NCBI RefSeq assembly: GCF_015863205.1
Contig: NZ_JACBXQ010000003.1
Location: forward strand, 124,001-188,000
Source: Facklamia lactis
GTDB taxonomy: Bacteria; Bacillota; Bacilli; Lactobacillales; Aerococcaceae
Reading direction: 5' to 3'
Length of the DNA: 64,000 bases
Position numbers and translations under genes: made by a program. Below are positions 39,599 to 49,189 of the stretch, one piece after another. Numbering within the stretch: the first letter of the stretch is position 1; the number at the start of each line of letters is the position of its first letter. The notes beneath the pieces were generated by a model that saw nothing but the letters and a program-made list of their open reading frames with translations, had not been told where the DNA came from and made no database searches.

Positions 39599-39964
39599 TT
39601 ATTGCCAGAATTTTACTTCTTCTAAATAAATAATACGCCGGATGGCCGTCCGATGTATTTTCTGATGACCAATCCAAATATCTTCTCCATCATAACCCAA
39701 TACATATCCTGTACAGTAAAAATAACGACCGTTCTCTAAAAAATTTAAAATCACTTGAATTCGGAGATGCTGAATATAAGCCATTTTTAATCTTTGTTCA
39801 ATTTCATACTCTACTTGCTGAACAGGTGGTTCATAGCACTCACTATACTGTTCTGTCAACTCCCTCAAAACTTCACTATGTTCCGATAAAATAAAACCTT
39901 GCCACTTCACCATCCCACGATCTACTTTCAAATTTTCTCTATTTCGATAAAACTTTTCTTTCAT
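39599..39964 (-). CDS. YolD-like protein, SOS-controlled
   Basis: 121 residues. The segment DRGMVKWQGFILSEHSEVLREL (in parts: DRGMVKWQGFILSEH) matches the conserved core of YolD-like proteins, and IHRTAIRRIIYLEEV closes the small beta domain. YolD-like genes usually sit next to an SOS-induced Y-family polymerase gene (UvrX/YqjW type); here none is adjacent. GAGGTGG is 6 bases before ATG 39964; a GTG three codons earlier lacks a site. A LexA-type palindrome fills the promoter spacer. The family's function is not established. The family call is from motif recognition. Confidence 0.78.
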   Translation of the reverse strand: MKEKFYRNRENLKVDRGMVKWQGFILSEHSEVLRELTEQYSECYEPPVQQVEYEIEQRLKMAYIQHLRIQVILNFLENGRYFYCTGYVLGYDGEDIWIGHQKIHRTAIRRIIYLEEVKFWQ

Positions 39965-39984
39965 TGAAACCACCTCACACTCAC

Positions 39985-40013
39985 ATTATACGAACATAAG
40001 TTCGTTTTTGCAA
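39985..40013 (-). promoter_or_regulatory. SOS promoter: LexA box inside a sigma-A promoter
   Basis: Minus strand TTGCAA (40008-40013), 17-bp spacer, TATAAT (39985-39990). The spacer ends with the LexA-type palindrome CGAAC-TTAT-GTTCG (39991-40004), directly abutting the -10. The core GAAC-N4-GTTC matches the Gram-positive LexA/DinR site fully. Confidence 0.88.
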
Positions 40014-40034
40014 ACGCAAGATTGACTCCTCACA

Positions 40035-40093
40035 AAAATACCTTTCAAGATTTTCATAGCTTTCATGCCATCAAATTTCTTGAAAGGTATTTT
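40035..40093 (-). terminator. trxB terminator, long stem and long loop
   Basis: Perfect 16-bp arms (AAAATACCTTTCAAGA) flank a 27-base loop; T5 ends the minus-strand arm. It follows the trxB stop by 7 bases. Confidence 0.85.
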
Positions 40094-40099
40094 CCATGA

Positions 40100-41041
40100 C
40101 TATTTATCAGCTAATGTCTGAATATACTGATAAGCCATATGTCCTGCATGGCTACCATCACCTACGGCTGTAGCGATCTGACGAAGATGAGTTTGTCGAA
40201 CATCACCTACCGCATAAAGGCCTGGAATCGTCGTTTCCATTCGCTCATTCGTCACAATCCAGCCCTCTTCATCCGTTACACCTAGATTTCTGACTAACTC
40301 AGAATTAGGAATTAAACCAATATAGATAAAGACTCCCTCGCATGGTAAAAAACTTCGCTCCGCTGTTTTTAAGTTTTGTAATTGGACCCCTTTGACACTA
40401 AAATCGCCTTCAATTTCTTCTACTATACTATCCCAAATAAAATTTATTTTCTCATTATTAAAAGCACGATCTTGTAAAATTTGTTGGGCTCGTAATTCAT
40501 CACGACGATGGATAATCGTTACTTTATCAGCAAATTGCGTCAAATAAACACCTTCTTCCACCGCAGAATCACCGCCTCCAACCACCACTAAATGACGATT
40601 TCTAAAAAAGAAGCCATCACATACCGCACAGTAGGAAACTCCTTGTCCACTCAACTTTTCTTCACCTGCAACTCCTAATTGGCGATGGTGAGATCCCGTT
40701 GCCATAATAACAACTGGAGCAATATACGTTGCGCCTTCAGTTTGAACATACTTCTCTTCATTGTGTATTTCAAGAGAAATAACATTTGCAGTAATATGCT
40801 CCGCACCAAAACTCATCGCCCCTTCGTAAATTTTAGCAGCTAATTCAGGCCCTGATATCTTTGAATAACCCGGATAGTTTTCTACATCTGCTGTATTATT
40901 GACCTCTCCCCCCGGTATTCCTTTTTCAATCATGACGGTTCTTAGATTTGCTCGAGAAGCGTACAAAGCAGCCGTCATCCCAGCTGGTCCTCCACCAATC
41001 ACGATGACATCAACGTAAAATTCTTCCTGTGTAACTGACAT
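40100..41041 (-). CDS. trxB: Thioredoxin reductase
   Basis: 313 residues. FAD-binding GGGPAGMTAALYASRA near the N-terminus, redox-active CAVC (about 137-140) in GVSYCAVCDG, NADPH-binding VVGGGDSAVEEG, and the C-terminal YAVGDVRQTHLRQ. It reduces thioredoxin with NADPH. It ends the hprK-lgt-gpsA-trxB unit, 22 bp after gpsA. Confidence 0.98.
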   Translation of the reverse strand: MSVTQEEFYVDVIVIGGGPAGMTAALYASRANLRTVMIEKGIPGGEVNNTADVENYPGYSKISGPELAAKIYEGAMSFGAEHITANVISLEIHNEEKYVQTEGATYIAPVVIMATGSHHRQLGVAGEEKLSGQGVSYCAVCDGFFFRNRHLVVVGGGDSAVEEGVYLTQFADKVTIIHRRDELRAQQILQDRAFNNEKINFIWDSIVEEIEGDFSVKGVQLQNLKTAERSFLPCEGVFIYIGLIPNSELVRNLGVTDEEGWIVTNERMETTIPGLYAVGDVRQTHLRQIATAVGDGSHAGHMAYQYIQTLADK

Positions 41042-41063
41042 AATATTCCACCACTCTCTTTAA

Positions 41064-42095
41064 TTACTTTTCTTCATGTTGAGCCATTGAGGCTTCTTGT
41101 TTACCTGAACGGCTCATCAACTGGCGCATAACTTCCTTCAACTCCGCCTTCTCATATATCACCTGATATAACCCTTCAGTAATAGGCATCTCTACTTGAT
41201 ATTGTTGAGCCAACTCATATGCAACCCGACAAGTTGACATTCCTTCGACTACCATTCGAACCTTTTGTGTGACTTCTTCAGGTTGATATCCTTGAGCAAG
41301 CAAATTACCTGCCTGCCAATTCCGTGAATGAATACTTGTACATGTAACAATTAAATCCCCGACACCACTCAAACCAGCAAAAGTTAAAGGATCCGCTCCC
41401 ATTTCAATACCAAGTCGAGAAATTTCAGCTAGTCCACGAGTTATTAAAGCCGCTTTTGCATTATCACCATATCCTAGACCGTGAAGGATCCCAGCTCCTA
41501 ACGCAATAATGTTTTTAAGTGCTGCTCCTAATTCAACCCCAATCACATCAGTATTCGTATAGACCCTGAAATAGTGATTCATAAAACAAGCCTGTATTTT
41601 TTGAGCCGCTTCTAACGACTCACTGGCCGCTGTAATCGTTGTAATATCTTCCCGCGCTACCTCTTCAGCATGACTAGGCCCTGATAAAACCACTATTTCC
41701 TGATAAAGCTCACGGGGGACTACATCCGATATGATCTGGGAAACTCGCATATGTGTTTCTTGTTCTAAGCCTTTGCTCACATGAACTAAAAGGGGCTTCC
41801 TTGTTTTTCTGCTCAAAAAGGAATGTACCCCGCTCATAACTGATCGTATCGCCTTAGTTGGCAATGCTATTAAAATAATATCAGCCAATAAAATACTGTT
41901 TTCTAAATCATTTGAGGCTTTAATATTTTCAGGAAGTTTAAGTTCAGGCAAATAGGAAGTGTTCGTATGATACTTATTAATCTCTTCTGCAACAGAAGTA
42001 TCTAGCCCCCACAATATCACTTGATGAGAATTATCTGCTAATACTTTGGCCAAAGCTGTTCCCCAAGACCCTGAACCAATAATTGATATGTTCAT
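41064..42095 (-). CDS. gpsA: NAD(P)-dependent glycerol-3-phosphate dehydrogenase
   Basis: 343 residues. Makes sn-glycerol 3-phosphate for phospholipid synthesis. Rossmann motif IIGSGSWGTALA (4-15), catalytic-core LGAALKNIIALGAGI with the active-site Lys, and the substrate-site NAKAALITRGLAE. It begins 4 bp after lgt, consistent with the lipid/lipoprotein theme of this operon. Confidence 0.98.
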   Translation of the reverse strand: MNISIIGSGSWGTALAKVLADNSHQVILWGLDTSVAEEINKYHTNTSYLPELKLPENIKASNDLENSILLADIILIALPTKAIRSVMSGVHSFLSRKTRKPLLVHVSKGLEQETHMRVSQIISDVVPRELYQEIVVLSGPSHAEEVAREDITTITAASESLEAAQKIQACFMNHYFRVYTNTDVIGVELGAALKNIIALGAGILHGLGYGDNAKAALITRGLAEISRLGIEMGADPLTFAGLSGVGDLIVTCTSIHSRNWQAGNLLAQGYQPEEVTQKVRMVVEGMSTCRVAYELAQQYQVEMPITEGLYQVIYEKAELKEVMRQLMSRSGKQEASMAQHEEK

Positions 42096-42099
42096 ATAG

Positions 42100-42954
42100 T
42101 TACCCCTTCATCTTTATAAGCTGATCACTGTCAGTATATTTACGAATTTTTGTATTTGTCTTTCGCCGATAGATAAATATTATAACCGCACTCGCCACCA
42201 AGAATAAGGATAGCACTTGAGACACCCGGAAAGGTCCTAGATATAAACTATCTGTTCTCATCCCTTCAATATACGCTCGGCCTACCCCATACCAAATGAC
42301 ATATAACAGCGTAATATCTCCCTCCAACAAGAAATGTCTTTTTCTTCGTAAAACAAGCAAAAATATTAAACCTAACAAATTCCAAACAGATTCATATAAA
42401 AAAGTTGGATGTCGATATTGTCCCGCAATATACATTTGTTGAATAACAAATTCTGGCAAATACATTCTTTCTAAAAAGCTACGCTCTACTACTCCTCCAA
42501 AAGCTTCTTGATTCATAAAGTTACCCCACCTACCAATGGCTTGAGCTGCCATTAACGCCGGAGCTACCATATCAGTCATCAGTGGGATAGGGTATTCATA
42601 TTTACGGCATAAATAAATTAAGGTGAATGCTCCCGCAATAATTCCACCATATATCGCAATACCGCCGTTCCAAATAGCAAGCACATCCAATATATTTTCA
42701 CTATACTGTTCCCAAGAGAAAGCAACATAGTAAATTCGAGCTCCCACAAACCCGATAATAATAGACCAAAACATTAAATCAAATGCTTTCTCCGCATCCA
42801 TTCCCTTTCGCTTGATCTCAAAAGTATAAAGAAAATATCCTGTAACCATTCCCAATCCGATCAACAGCCCATACCAATAAACAGGCCAAGAACCTAAGCG
42901 AAAAGCGATAGGGTCTAATTGATTAAAGAATACGAATGACAAATTACCCATCAT
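42100..42954 (-). CDS. lgt: Prolipoprotein diacylglyceryl transferase
   Basis: 284 residues, seven predicted membrane helices. It transfers diacylglyceryl from phosphatidylglycerol to the lipobox Cys. The signature IGRWGNFMNQEAFGG (about 140-155) and the catalytic-site HPTFLYESVWNL are present. It overlaps the end of hprK by 11 bp. Two adjacent ATGs are possible starts. Confidence 0.98.
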   Translation of the reverse strand: MMGNLSFVFFNQLDPIAFRLGSWPVYWYGLLIGLGMVTGYFLYTFEIKRKGMDAEKAFDLMFWSIIIGFVGARIYYVAFSWEQYSENILDVLAIWNGGIAIYGGIIAGAFTLIYLCRKYEYPIPLMTDMVAPALMAAQAIGRWGNFMNQEAFGGVVERSFLERMYLPEFVIQQMYIAGQYRHPTFLYESVWNLLGLIFLLVLRRKRHFLLEGDITLLYVIWYGVGRAYIEGMRTDSLYLGPFRVSQVLSLFLVASAVIIFIYRRKTNTKIRKYTDSDQLIKMKG

Positions 42955-43888
42955 TTTCAGCCTCTCGATTTGATAGAATTAAGGCATCTAATTTATTATT
43001 AAAAGTTTCCGTAGCATCGAATCCCATTTCATTTGCTCTAAAATTCATGGCAGCAGCTTCAATAATTGCAGCTAAATTCCGTCCAGTTTTAACAGGTATC
43101 CGAATCCTAGGTATCTGAACATCAAAAATCCGATCATATTCTCGTCCAGAACCCAAACGGTCATACTCAATTTGCCCCGTATCCAATACCATTTCAATAA
43201 TAACTTCAAGCTTTTTAGACCGAACGATTGCTGAAACTCCGTATAAGCTCATCACATCTACAATACCTAAGCCCCGTATTTCGAGAAGATTTTGCAGAAT
43301 TTCTGGTGCCTCTCCCATCAAAGTGAGTTCATCAATCATATAAAATTCCACCCGATCGTCTGCAATTAAACGATGTCCTCTTTGAATAAGTTCCAAAGCC
43401 GTTTCAGATTTACCAACACCAGACGTTCCTGTCAACAGAACCCCCATTCCAAACACTTCTAAAAAGACTCCGTGCTTAGAAAAACGCTCAGCTAATTTTC
43501 CTTCTAAAAAGTTTGTTAAGTTAGCTAAAACACGACTGGTCTTAGATCGAGCACTAATAATAGGCACTTTCATTTCATGCGCAACATAAACCAACTCTGG
43601 AGGAGTATCAATTTTGCGTGCCACTACAATGGCAGGTGTATCTTCACGACATATTGAACGGAATTTTTCCATTCTTTCACGACTCGTCTGTGAATTTAAA
43701 TAAGATATCTCCGTCCGCCCAATTAATTGAATACGCTCACTTGGATAGAACTCTTTGAATCCTGATAAAATTAAACCTGGTCTTGAAACTTCGCTCGAGA
43801 TAATTTTATTTGAAGCAAACTCATGACCATATACAATTTCCATATCTAATGTATTAATTAAATCCTGGACAGTAACATATTTGTGCAT
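42944..43888 (-). CDS. hprK: HPr kinase/phosphorylase
   Basis: 314 residues from MHKYVTVQDLINTL; an upstream frame (to 43915) contains GGGGGAC, which serves as ribosome binding site for 43888. It phosphorylates HPr at Ser46 in response to glycolytic intermediates and so drives CcpA repression. P-loop GTSGVGKSETALEL (about 145-158), signature EIRGLGIVDVMSLYG, and the Asp of RLIADDRVEFY are present. A cre-like site elsewhere in this window (62579-62592) would be a downstream target. Confidence 0.98.
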   Translation of the reverse strand: MHKYVTVQDLINTLDMEIVYGHEFASNKIISSEVSRPGLILSGFKEFYPSERIQLIGRTEISYLNSQTSRERMEKFRSICREDTPAIVVARKIDTPPELVYVAHEMKVPIISARSKTSRVLANLTNFLEGKLAERFSKHGVFLEVFGMGVLLTGTSGVGKSETALELIQRGHRLIADDRVEFYMIDELTLMGEAPEILQNLLEIRGLGIVDVMSLYGVSAIVRSKKLEVIIEMVLDTGQIEYDRLGSGREYDRIFDVQIPRIRIPVKTGRNLAAIIEAAAMNFRANEMGFDATETFNNKLDALILSNREAENDG

Positions 43889-43977
43889 TCCATGTCCCCC
43901 ATTCATATCATTCATAAGAATGTTACCATAGAAAAACCGCCCTGACTAGCAGAGAGAGACGCTTATCAGAAGACAAA

Positions 43978-44003
43978 AGCCACATGCAAAGTTGCATGTG
44001 GCT
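43978..44003. terminator. Terminator of yvlB-pspC
   Basis: A perfect 11-bp stem AGCCACATGCA/TGCATGTGGCT with an AAGT-type loop. The minus strand continues TTTTGTCTTCT; the plus strand also has T7. It lies 17 bases past the PspC gene stop and isolates hprK. Confidence 0.88.
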
Positions 44004-44019
44004 GAAATTTTTTTATTAA

Positions 44020-44319
44020 TTAAAAGTCACTCCAATGATCTTCATCTGCTGGAGTTACATCTTGACGATGACCACTCATTGAACGCTGAAAACCTCTCTG
44101 ACTTGTTATTTGACCCGCATCGCTGACTTGATAATCATATGGCATAATTAATGCCAAGATGATGTAGGGAAATAATCCTACAGAGAAAACAAACATCAAA
44201 ATCACAAAAAGAATTCGGAAAAGGGTCGAATCAATATTGAAATATTCACCTAAACCTCCACAAACTCCAAAAATACGTCTGTCAGTCGATGAACGGGTTA
44301 ATCTTTTAGGGTGTGCCAT
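44020..44319 (-). CDS. PspC-domain membrane protein
   Basis: 99 residues. KRLTRSSTDRRIFGVCGGLGEYF, in which RIFGVCGGLGEYFNID is the PspC signature, is followed by one membrane helix (about 33-56, FRILFVILMFVFSVGLFPYI) and a polar C-terminal tail. Proteins of this type belong to envelope-stress responses. The stop of the upstream YvlB-like gene overlaps its ATG by 1 base, so the two are translationally coupled, as yvlB-yvlC in Bacillus. Confidence 0.93.
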   Translation of the reverse strand: MAHPKRLTRSSTDRRIFGVCGGLGEYFNIDSTLFRILFVILMFVFSVGLFPYIILALIMPYDYQVSDAGQITSQRGFQRSMSGHRQDVTPADEDHWSDF

Positions 44320-46037
44320 TATAATTCCTCCTTGGTTAAATCATTATCTTTTAGGTAAATATTACCAGCTGTTAAAGTTAAATCCAGTTGCACTGCTGAT
44401 TCAGGATCATTAGATTGTCTTTCTAGCTTTGCCTTCTTACCTTCTTCAGAAATTTCTTCTATATCAAGGCTAGCCATTCGGTGCTGAATTTTACCAGCAG
44501 AAGTTTTCAAATTAGCTCTAAAAGCTTGCTCTGAAGGTAAACTCACTTTCAAATTACCATGCATAGTTTCCACAGAGATATTAGCAGCAACAGAATCACA
44601 TTTGGTAATGTAAAAATTACCATTCACTGTGTTCGCTTTAATGTCGCCAACCTCTCCATTCATTCTAAAATTACCATTAATATTTTTCAAACCAATAGAA
44701 GAAATCTTACTGTCAGCTATTTCAACATTGCCATTCACTAAATCTAAATCTAATAATTCAATTGAAACTTGCTCTAATTCTACATTACCCAATTTAGTAT
44801 CTAATTTCATTTCACGTGCTTCGACATGACTCATATTTAAATGCCCACGCTTACTTGTGCATATCACATCAACACATTCCAAATCATTTATAACCATATT
44901 CCCATTAAGTGTTTTTAGATTGATCGTTTGATAATCCTTATGAGGAACCTTAATAGTGGCATCCATCATTAACTTAGGAGAGGGAACATGAATAATCAGT
45001 TTGCCCTCAATCGTCTCAAATGTACTCATCTCTGTCACTAACTCCGGTGTCAAAGTTTCAATATTTCCATGATGTTTTATAGACGCATCCACCACAATGG
45101 ACTCTCCTTCATAAGCTTCTAGCTGAAGGTTGCCATTCAAGACATCAATATCCAACTCTTGGATATCGGATGCTTCAAATGTAAACTGATGAGATAGGCT
45201 TTGGGTTTTAACCCAAGGAACATTTAAAGAAACATTCACATCTTTAGTAGTAAAATTACTCATGGTCGACTTAACCAGTTCTGTTACTTGGTGCCCTAAT
45301 TTTCGCCCTTCTCGACTAGCTTCTTGGCTAAAATTACTTGCCTTCTCATTGAGCACTTCGGTTGATTTCTCCAAAAAGGCTCTAAAATCGGGGTCTGATT
45401 TTTGATCTTGTTGGCATTTATCATGCAATTCTGTTTGCTGTTTATAAAGAAGCTCAATTTGTTCTTCTAAATCAGCAACTTTTTGCTTAATTTCTTCTTC
45501 TTCTTCTCGAAGTTTTGCCTCTTGCTCTTTCAATTCAGGAGTCATCTCATCAATTTCAGCATAAATTTCAAGTTCCCTTTGTCTTTGCTGCACAATAATT
45601 GCTTCTTCATGGGCTTGGTGCAACTGCTCATTTAACTGCTCAATCTGGTCGGAAATTTCTTGACCTTTAGTCTTATACTCATGAACCTGAGCTTGATATT
45701 CTGCTGTCTCTTCCTCAGAGATTGGATCAGGAGATGGTTCTGATTTCTCCGGTTTATCTGCTGTCTTTTCTAATGAATCATTGACCTCTTGAATCACTGT
45801 GCTTCCTGCATCCACTACTTCTTTTACCACTACAGATCCTACATTTACAACGGATTTGAAGAAGCGATTTAAACCATCTTTCGATTTTTTATTTTTATCT
45901 TCAACATTTTTTTTAGGTTTAGAGGTTTCAACGTTAGTTTCCGTCTGGTCACCACTCGCTTCTAAAAGACGCAAAGCTTCATCCATGGATATAACATTTT
46001 GACGAACTAATTCAATGATGCGTTCTTTTTCATTCAT
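44319..46037 (-). CDS. YvlB-like DUF4097 protein with an added long coiled coil
   Basis: 572 residues. An N-terminal helical domain (1-30, KERIIELVRQNVISMDEALRLL) typical of YvlB; a Lys/Glu/Pro-rich linker; a coiled coil (~110-215); and a C-terminal DUF4097 beta-helix-like adhesin fold (~270-560) of repeats such as IQELDIDVLNGNLQLEAY, NLKTLNGNMVIND and NGNFYITK. No signal peptide or membrane helix, so it is probably cytoplasmic and held near the membrane by its PspC partner. It is much longer than Bacillus YvlB (recalled ~365 residues), mainly because of the coiled coil. An envelope-stress role is inferred from context. Confidence 0.9.
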   Translation of the reverse strand: MNEKERIIELVRQNVISMDEALRLLEASGDQTETNVETSKPKKNVEDKNKKSKDGLNRFFKSVVNVGSVVVKEVVDAGSTVIQEVNDSLEKTADKPEKSEPSPDPISEEETAEYQAQVHEYKTKGQEISDQIEQLNEQLHQAHEEAIIVQQRQRELEIYAEIDEMTPELKEQEAKLREEEEEIKQKVADLEEQIELLYKQQTELHDKCQQDQKSDPDFRAFLEKSTEVLNEKASNFSQEASREGRKLGHQVTELVKSTMSNFTTKDVNVSLNVPWVKTQSLSHQFTFEASDIQELDIDVLNGNLQLEAYEGESIVVDASIKHHGNIETLTPELVTEMSTFETIEGKLIIHVPSPKLMMDATIKVPHKDYQTINLKTLNGNMVINDLECVDVICTSKRGHLNMSHVEAREMKLDTKLGNVELEQVSIELLDLDLVNGNVEIADSKISSIGLKNINGNFRMNGEVGDIKANTVNGNFYITKCDSVAANISVETMHGNLKVSLPSEQAFRANLKTSAGKIQHRMASLDIEEISEEGKKAKLERQSNDPESAVQLDLTLTAGNIYLKDNDLTKEEL

Positions 46038-46082
46038 ATTTTTTCCTCCTATTAGCTTATCATCTATCTACAATATTTATTA

Positions 46083-46156
46083 TGTCATCGTTTGACAGTT
46101 TAATCATAGGTCCCTAGGCTGATCTTGAATACTTTCCTAATGGACTATGTCCATTA
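46083..46156 (-). promoter_or_regulatory. Candidate operators upstream of yvlB-pspC
   Basis: Two dyads lie in the 130-bp gap: TAATGGAC-N3-GTCCATTA (46138-46156, 8-bp perfect arms) and TGTCA-N5-TGACA (46083-46097), the latter about 50 bases before the start. The first resembles the short palindromes bound by LiaR/CesR/VraR-type regulators, which control PspC/YvlB genes in relatives; the match to a specific consensus was not computed. Confidence 0.5.
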
Positions 46157-46171
46157 TCGCAATCATCTAAA

Positions 46172-46214
46172 CAAAAAGCATAGGACTTGGGGCCTAACTT
46201 CCCCAAACCTATGC
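46172..46214 (-). terminator. uvrA terminator
   Basis: GCATAGG/CCTATGC outer and TGGGG/CCCCA inner stems (46178-46214) followed by T5 on the minus strand, 18 bases past the uvrA stop. Confidence 0.92.
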
Positions 46215-46231
46215 CAAAGAACCAATGATTT

Positions 46232-49072
46232 TTATTTTTTCGGTTGATCACGTTGAATAATCCCTTTTAAATATTGGCCTGTAAAGCTGTTCGCAACTTC
46301 GGCCAATTCTTCAGGCGTCCCAGTGGCAATTACTTCTCCCCCACGTTCACCACCTTCTGGTCCCATATCAATAATATAATCTGCTGTTTTAATGACATCC
46401 AAATTATGTTCAATAATCACCACCGTATTTCCAGCATCTACTAAACGGTTAATAACATTTAATAATTTTTGAATATCGTGAGCATGTAAGCCTGTAGTTG
46501 GCTCATCTAGTATATAAAGTGTGCTTCCATTCGATACTCGATGCAATTCAGAAGCAAGCTTCATTCTTTGAGCTTCTCCTCCTGATAAAGTTGTAGCGGA
46601 TTGTCCCAAACGAATATATCCCAAACCGACATCCTGTAAGGTTTGCATTTTACGTGAGATCTTCGGTTGCGCAGAGAAAAAATCAACCGCTTCATCAACT
46701 GTCATATTCAACACTTCTGAAATATTTTTTCCTTTATACTTAATCTCCAACGTTTCAGAATTATATCTTGCTCCATGACAAATTTCACAAGGAACATATA
46801 TATCCGGTAGAAAATGCATTTCTATTTTAGTAATTCCCCCACCTTGACATGCTTCACATCTTCCTCCCTTAACATTAAAAGAGAAACGTCCTTTTTTATA
46901 GCCTCTCATTTTGGCATCATTCGTACTTGCAAACAATCCTCGAATATCATCAAACACAGACGTATAAGTAGCTGGATTCGAACGAGGTGTTCGTCCAATC
47001 GGACTCTGATCGATATCGATTACTTTCTCTAAACTTTCATAACCCAGAATTTCTTCAAATATCCCTGGTCGTTCTTTTGTGGAAGTCAGGCGCTTCGTTA
47101 ACGCCACTTTTAATATCCGATTCACTAAAGAAGACTTTCCTGAACCCGAGACTCCCGTCACACAAGTTAAGCGTCCAATTGGAAACTTTACATCAATATT
47201 CTTTAGGTTATTCTCTCGAGCTCCCTTAATTTGAATCCAACCCCGATCTTCATCTCGGCGTTCGTTAGGTAAAGGTATGCCCAAATCTCCGCGGAGATAC
47301 TTTCCTGTTAGAGATTGTTCCGTTGCCATCACTTCTTTAGGAGTACCTGCTGCAATAATTTGTCCACCTTGCTCGCCCGCTCCGGGACCAATATCAATCA
47401 AATAATCGGCAGCAAGCATCGTCTCTTCATCATGTTCTACTACTATTAAAGTATTTCCTAAATCTCGCATTTGAATAAGGGAATTAATTAATCGATCGTT
47501 ATCTCTTTGATGCAAACCAATAGAAGGCTCATCTAATATGTAGAGAACACCACTCAGCTGCGATCCTATCTGTGTCGCCAGTCTAATCCTCTGCGCCTCT
47601 CCTCCAGATAAAGAACCCGCAATACGGTCTAAAGTTAGATAATCTAAACCTACATTATCTAAAAAACTGAGTCGATCAATAATTTCTTTGAGAATCGGCT
47701 TAGCAATCATTCGATCATGCTCCGAAAACGTAATTTCCTCAAAATAATTCTTTGCCCATCCAATTGACATTTTTGTTACTTCGGCAATATTTTTGTCTTG
47801 TACTTTAACCGAGAGTGCTTCTTCATTTAATCGCTGTCCTTTACAAGTGGGACATTCTAATTCCTGCATGTACTCTCTTAACACTTCGCGCATATAATTC
47901 GAACCGGTTCCATTATAGCGCCGTTCAACATTATTCATAACTCCTTCAAAAACCTGATCAACTGTTCGTTTTCTCCCACCATGCATGGGCTCAAATGTAA
48001 ATTTAAAGGTAAAATGAGGATCGCCATACTTTAATACTTGCTGCTCCTCTTCTTCTAAATCCTGGTAAGGAATATCCATTGAAATTCCTTTGGCCTCAGC
48101 AAATTGTTCCAGCATCGAAGCATAGTAGCCAGAACCTTTTTTGCCCCACGGGACAAAAGCTCCCTCGGCCAAACTTAGACTCGGATCCACAATGATCAAT
48201 TCTTCATCTGGAGTTAAGCGAGCCCCCAACCCATCACAAGCTTCACACGCACCAAAAGGAGCATTAAAAGAAAACAATCGAGGTTGAATTTCATCTACTG
48301 AAAAGTCACAAAAAGGACAGGCAAAATGCTCATTAAAATAAAGAGGCTGGCCGTCAATTACATCTACAACCATATAGCCTTTAGAAAAAGTGATCGCTGT
48401 CTCAACAGAATCAAATAAACGCGAACGAATACCTTCCTTCATAATTAGACGATCTACAACTATCTCAATTGTGTGTTTAATATTTTTTTCTAACTCAGGG
48501 ACCTCGGATATATCATATATTTCACCATCAACTCTGACACGTGCATAACCTTCCTTAGCGATTTTTTCTAAGGCTTTCTTATGTTGTCCACGTTGATTAC
48601 GAATATGAGGAGCTAAAATTTGAATTCTTGTCCGCTCAGGTAACTCTAAAATTCGATCAACCATCTGATCAATTGTTTGACGCTCAATCGGAATGTGGTG
48701 CTTGGGACAATACGGCACCCCAACACGTGCGTATAACAAACGCAGAAAGTCATTAATCTCAGTGGCTGTTCCTACTGTCGACCTCGGATTCTGGCTAGTC
48801 GTTTTCTGATCAATCGAAATAGCAGGACTCAGCCCTTCTATCGAATCGACTTCCGGTTTATCCATTTGGCCTAGAAATTGGCGTGCATAAGCTGATAAAC
48901 TTTCAACATACCGTCTTTGCCCTTCAGCATACAAGGTATCAAAAGCCAAAGACGATTTTCCCGATCCTGATAATCCTGTTATCACAACTAATTGATCACG
49001 AGGTATTTCAATATTAATATTTTTAAGATTATGGGTGCGTGCCCCTTTTACGGTAATTTTGTCTTTAGCCAT
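46232..49072 (-). CDS. uvrA: UvrABC system protein A
   Basis: 946 residues from [16 protein letters not shown]; the frame opens 10 codons earlier (49102) but GAAGGAG lies before 49072. Damage-recognition ATPase of nucleotide excision repair. Two ABC modules: Walker [16 protein letters not shown] (about 33) and [13 protein letters not shown] (about 640), signatures [12 protein letters not shown] and [12 protein letters not shown]. Zinc modules CPFCDF...CEACDG and CEACQGGG...CEICHG. uvrB, adjacent in Bacillus, is not next to it here. Confidence 0.99.
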   Translation of the reverse strand: MAKDKITVKGARTHNLKNINIEIPRDQLVVITGLSGSGKSSLAFDTLYAEGQRRYVESLSAYARQFLGQMDKPEVDSIEGLSPAISIDQKTTSQNPRSTVGTATEINDFLRLLYARVGVPYCPKHHIPIERQTIDQMVDRILELPERTRIQILAPHIRNQRGQHKKALEKIAKEGYARVRVDGEIYDISEVPELEKNIKHTIEIVVDRLIMKEGIRSRLFDSVETAITFSKGYMVVDVIDGQPLYFNEHFACPFCDFSVDEIQPRLFSFNAPFGACEACDGLGARLTPDEELIIVDPSLSLAEGAFVPWGKKGSGYYASMLEQFAEAKGISMDIPYQDLEEEEQQVLKYGDPHFTFKFTFEPMHGGRKRTVDQVFEGVMNNVERRYNGTGSNYMREVLREYMQELECPTCKGQRLNEEALSVKVQDKNIAEVTKMSIGWAKNYFEEITFSEHDRMIAKPILKEIIDRLSFLDNVGLDYLTLDRIAGSLSGGEAQRIRLATQIGSQLSGVLYILDEPSIGLHQRDNDRLINSLIQMRDLGNTLIVVEHDEETMLAADYLIDIGPGAGEQGGQIIAAGTPKEVMATEQSLTGKYLRGDLGIPLPNERRDEDRGWIQIKGARENNLKNIDVKFPIGRLTCVTGVSGSGKSSLVNRILKVALTKRLTSTKERPGIFEEILGYESLEKVIDIDQSPIGRTPRSNPATYTSVFDDIRGLFASTNDAKMRGYKKGRFSFNVKGGRCEACQGGGITKIEMHFLPDIYVPCEICHGARYNSETLEIKYKGKNISEVLNMTVDEAVDFFSAQPKISRKMQTLQDVGLGYIRLGQSATTLSGGEAQRMKLASELHRVSNGSTLYILDEPTTGLHAHDIQKLLNVINRLVDAGNTVVIIEHNLDVIKTADYIIDMGPEGGERGGEVIATGTPEELAEVANSFTGQYLKGIIQRDQPKK

Positions 49073-49107
49073 CGTTATGATCACTCCTTCATCATTATAC
49101 ACGCTAC

Positions 49108-49147
49108 ATTATAGCATAATCATTTCGAATAAACAGAATATACGTTC
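49108..49147 (-). promoter_or_regulatory. uvrA promoter with an imperfect LexA-like box
   Basis: Minus strand extended -10 TGC-TATAAT (-10 at 49108-49113); a second TATAAT lies about 12 bases further downstream. GAACGTATATTC (49136-49147) is a LexA-type GAAC-N4-GTTC with one mismatch (last half GATTC-type, ATTC for GTTC) and reaches into the -35 region. uvrA is a standard SOS gene in Firmicutes. Confidence 0.6.
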
Positions 49148-49189
49148 GTAAAAAAAGCCTCAAAAAAGATATCCGTTAAATCTTTAATG

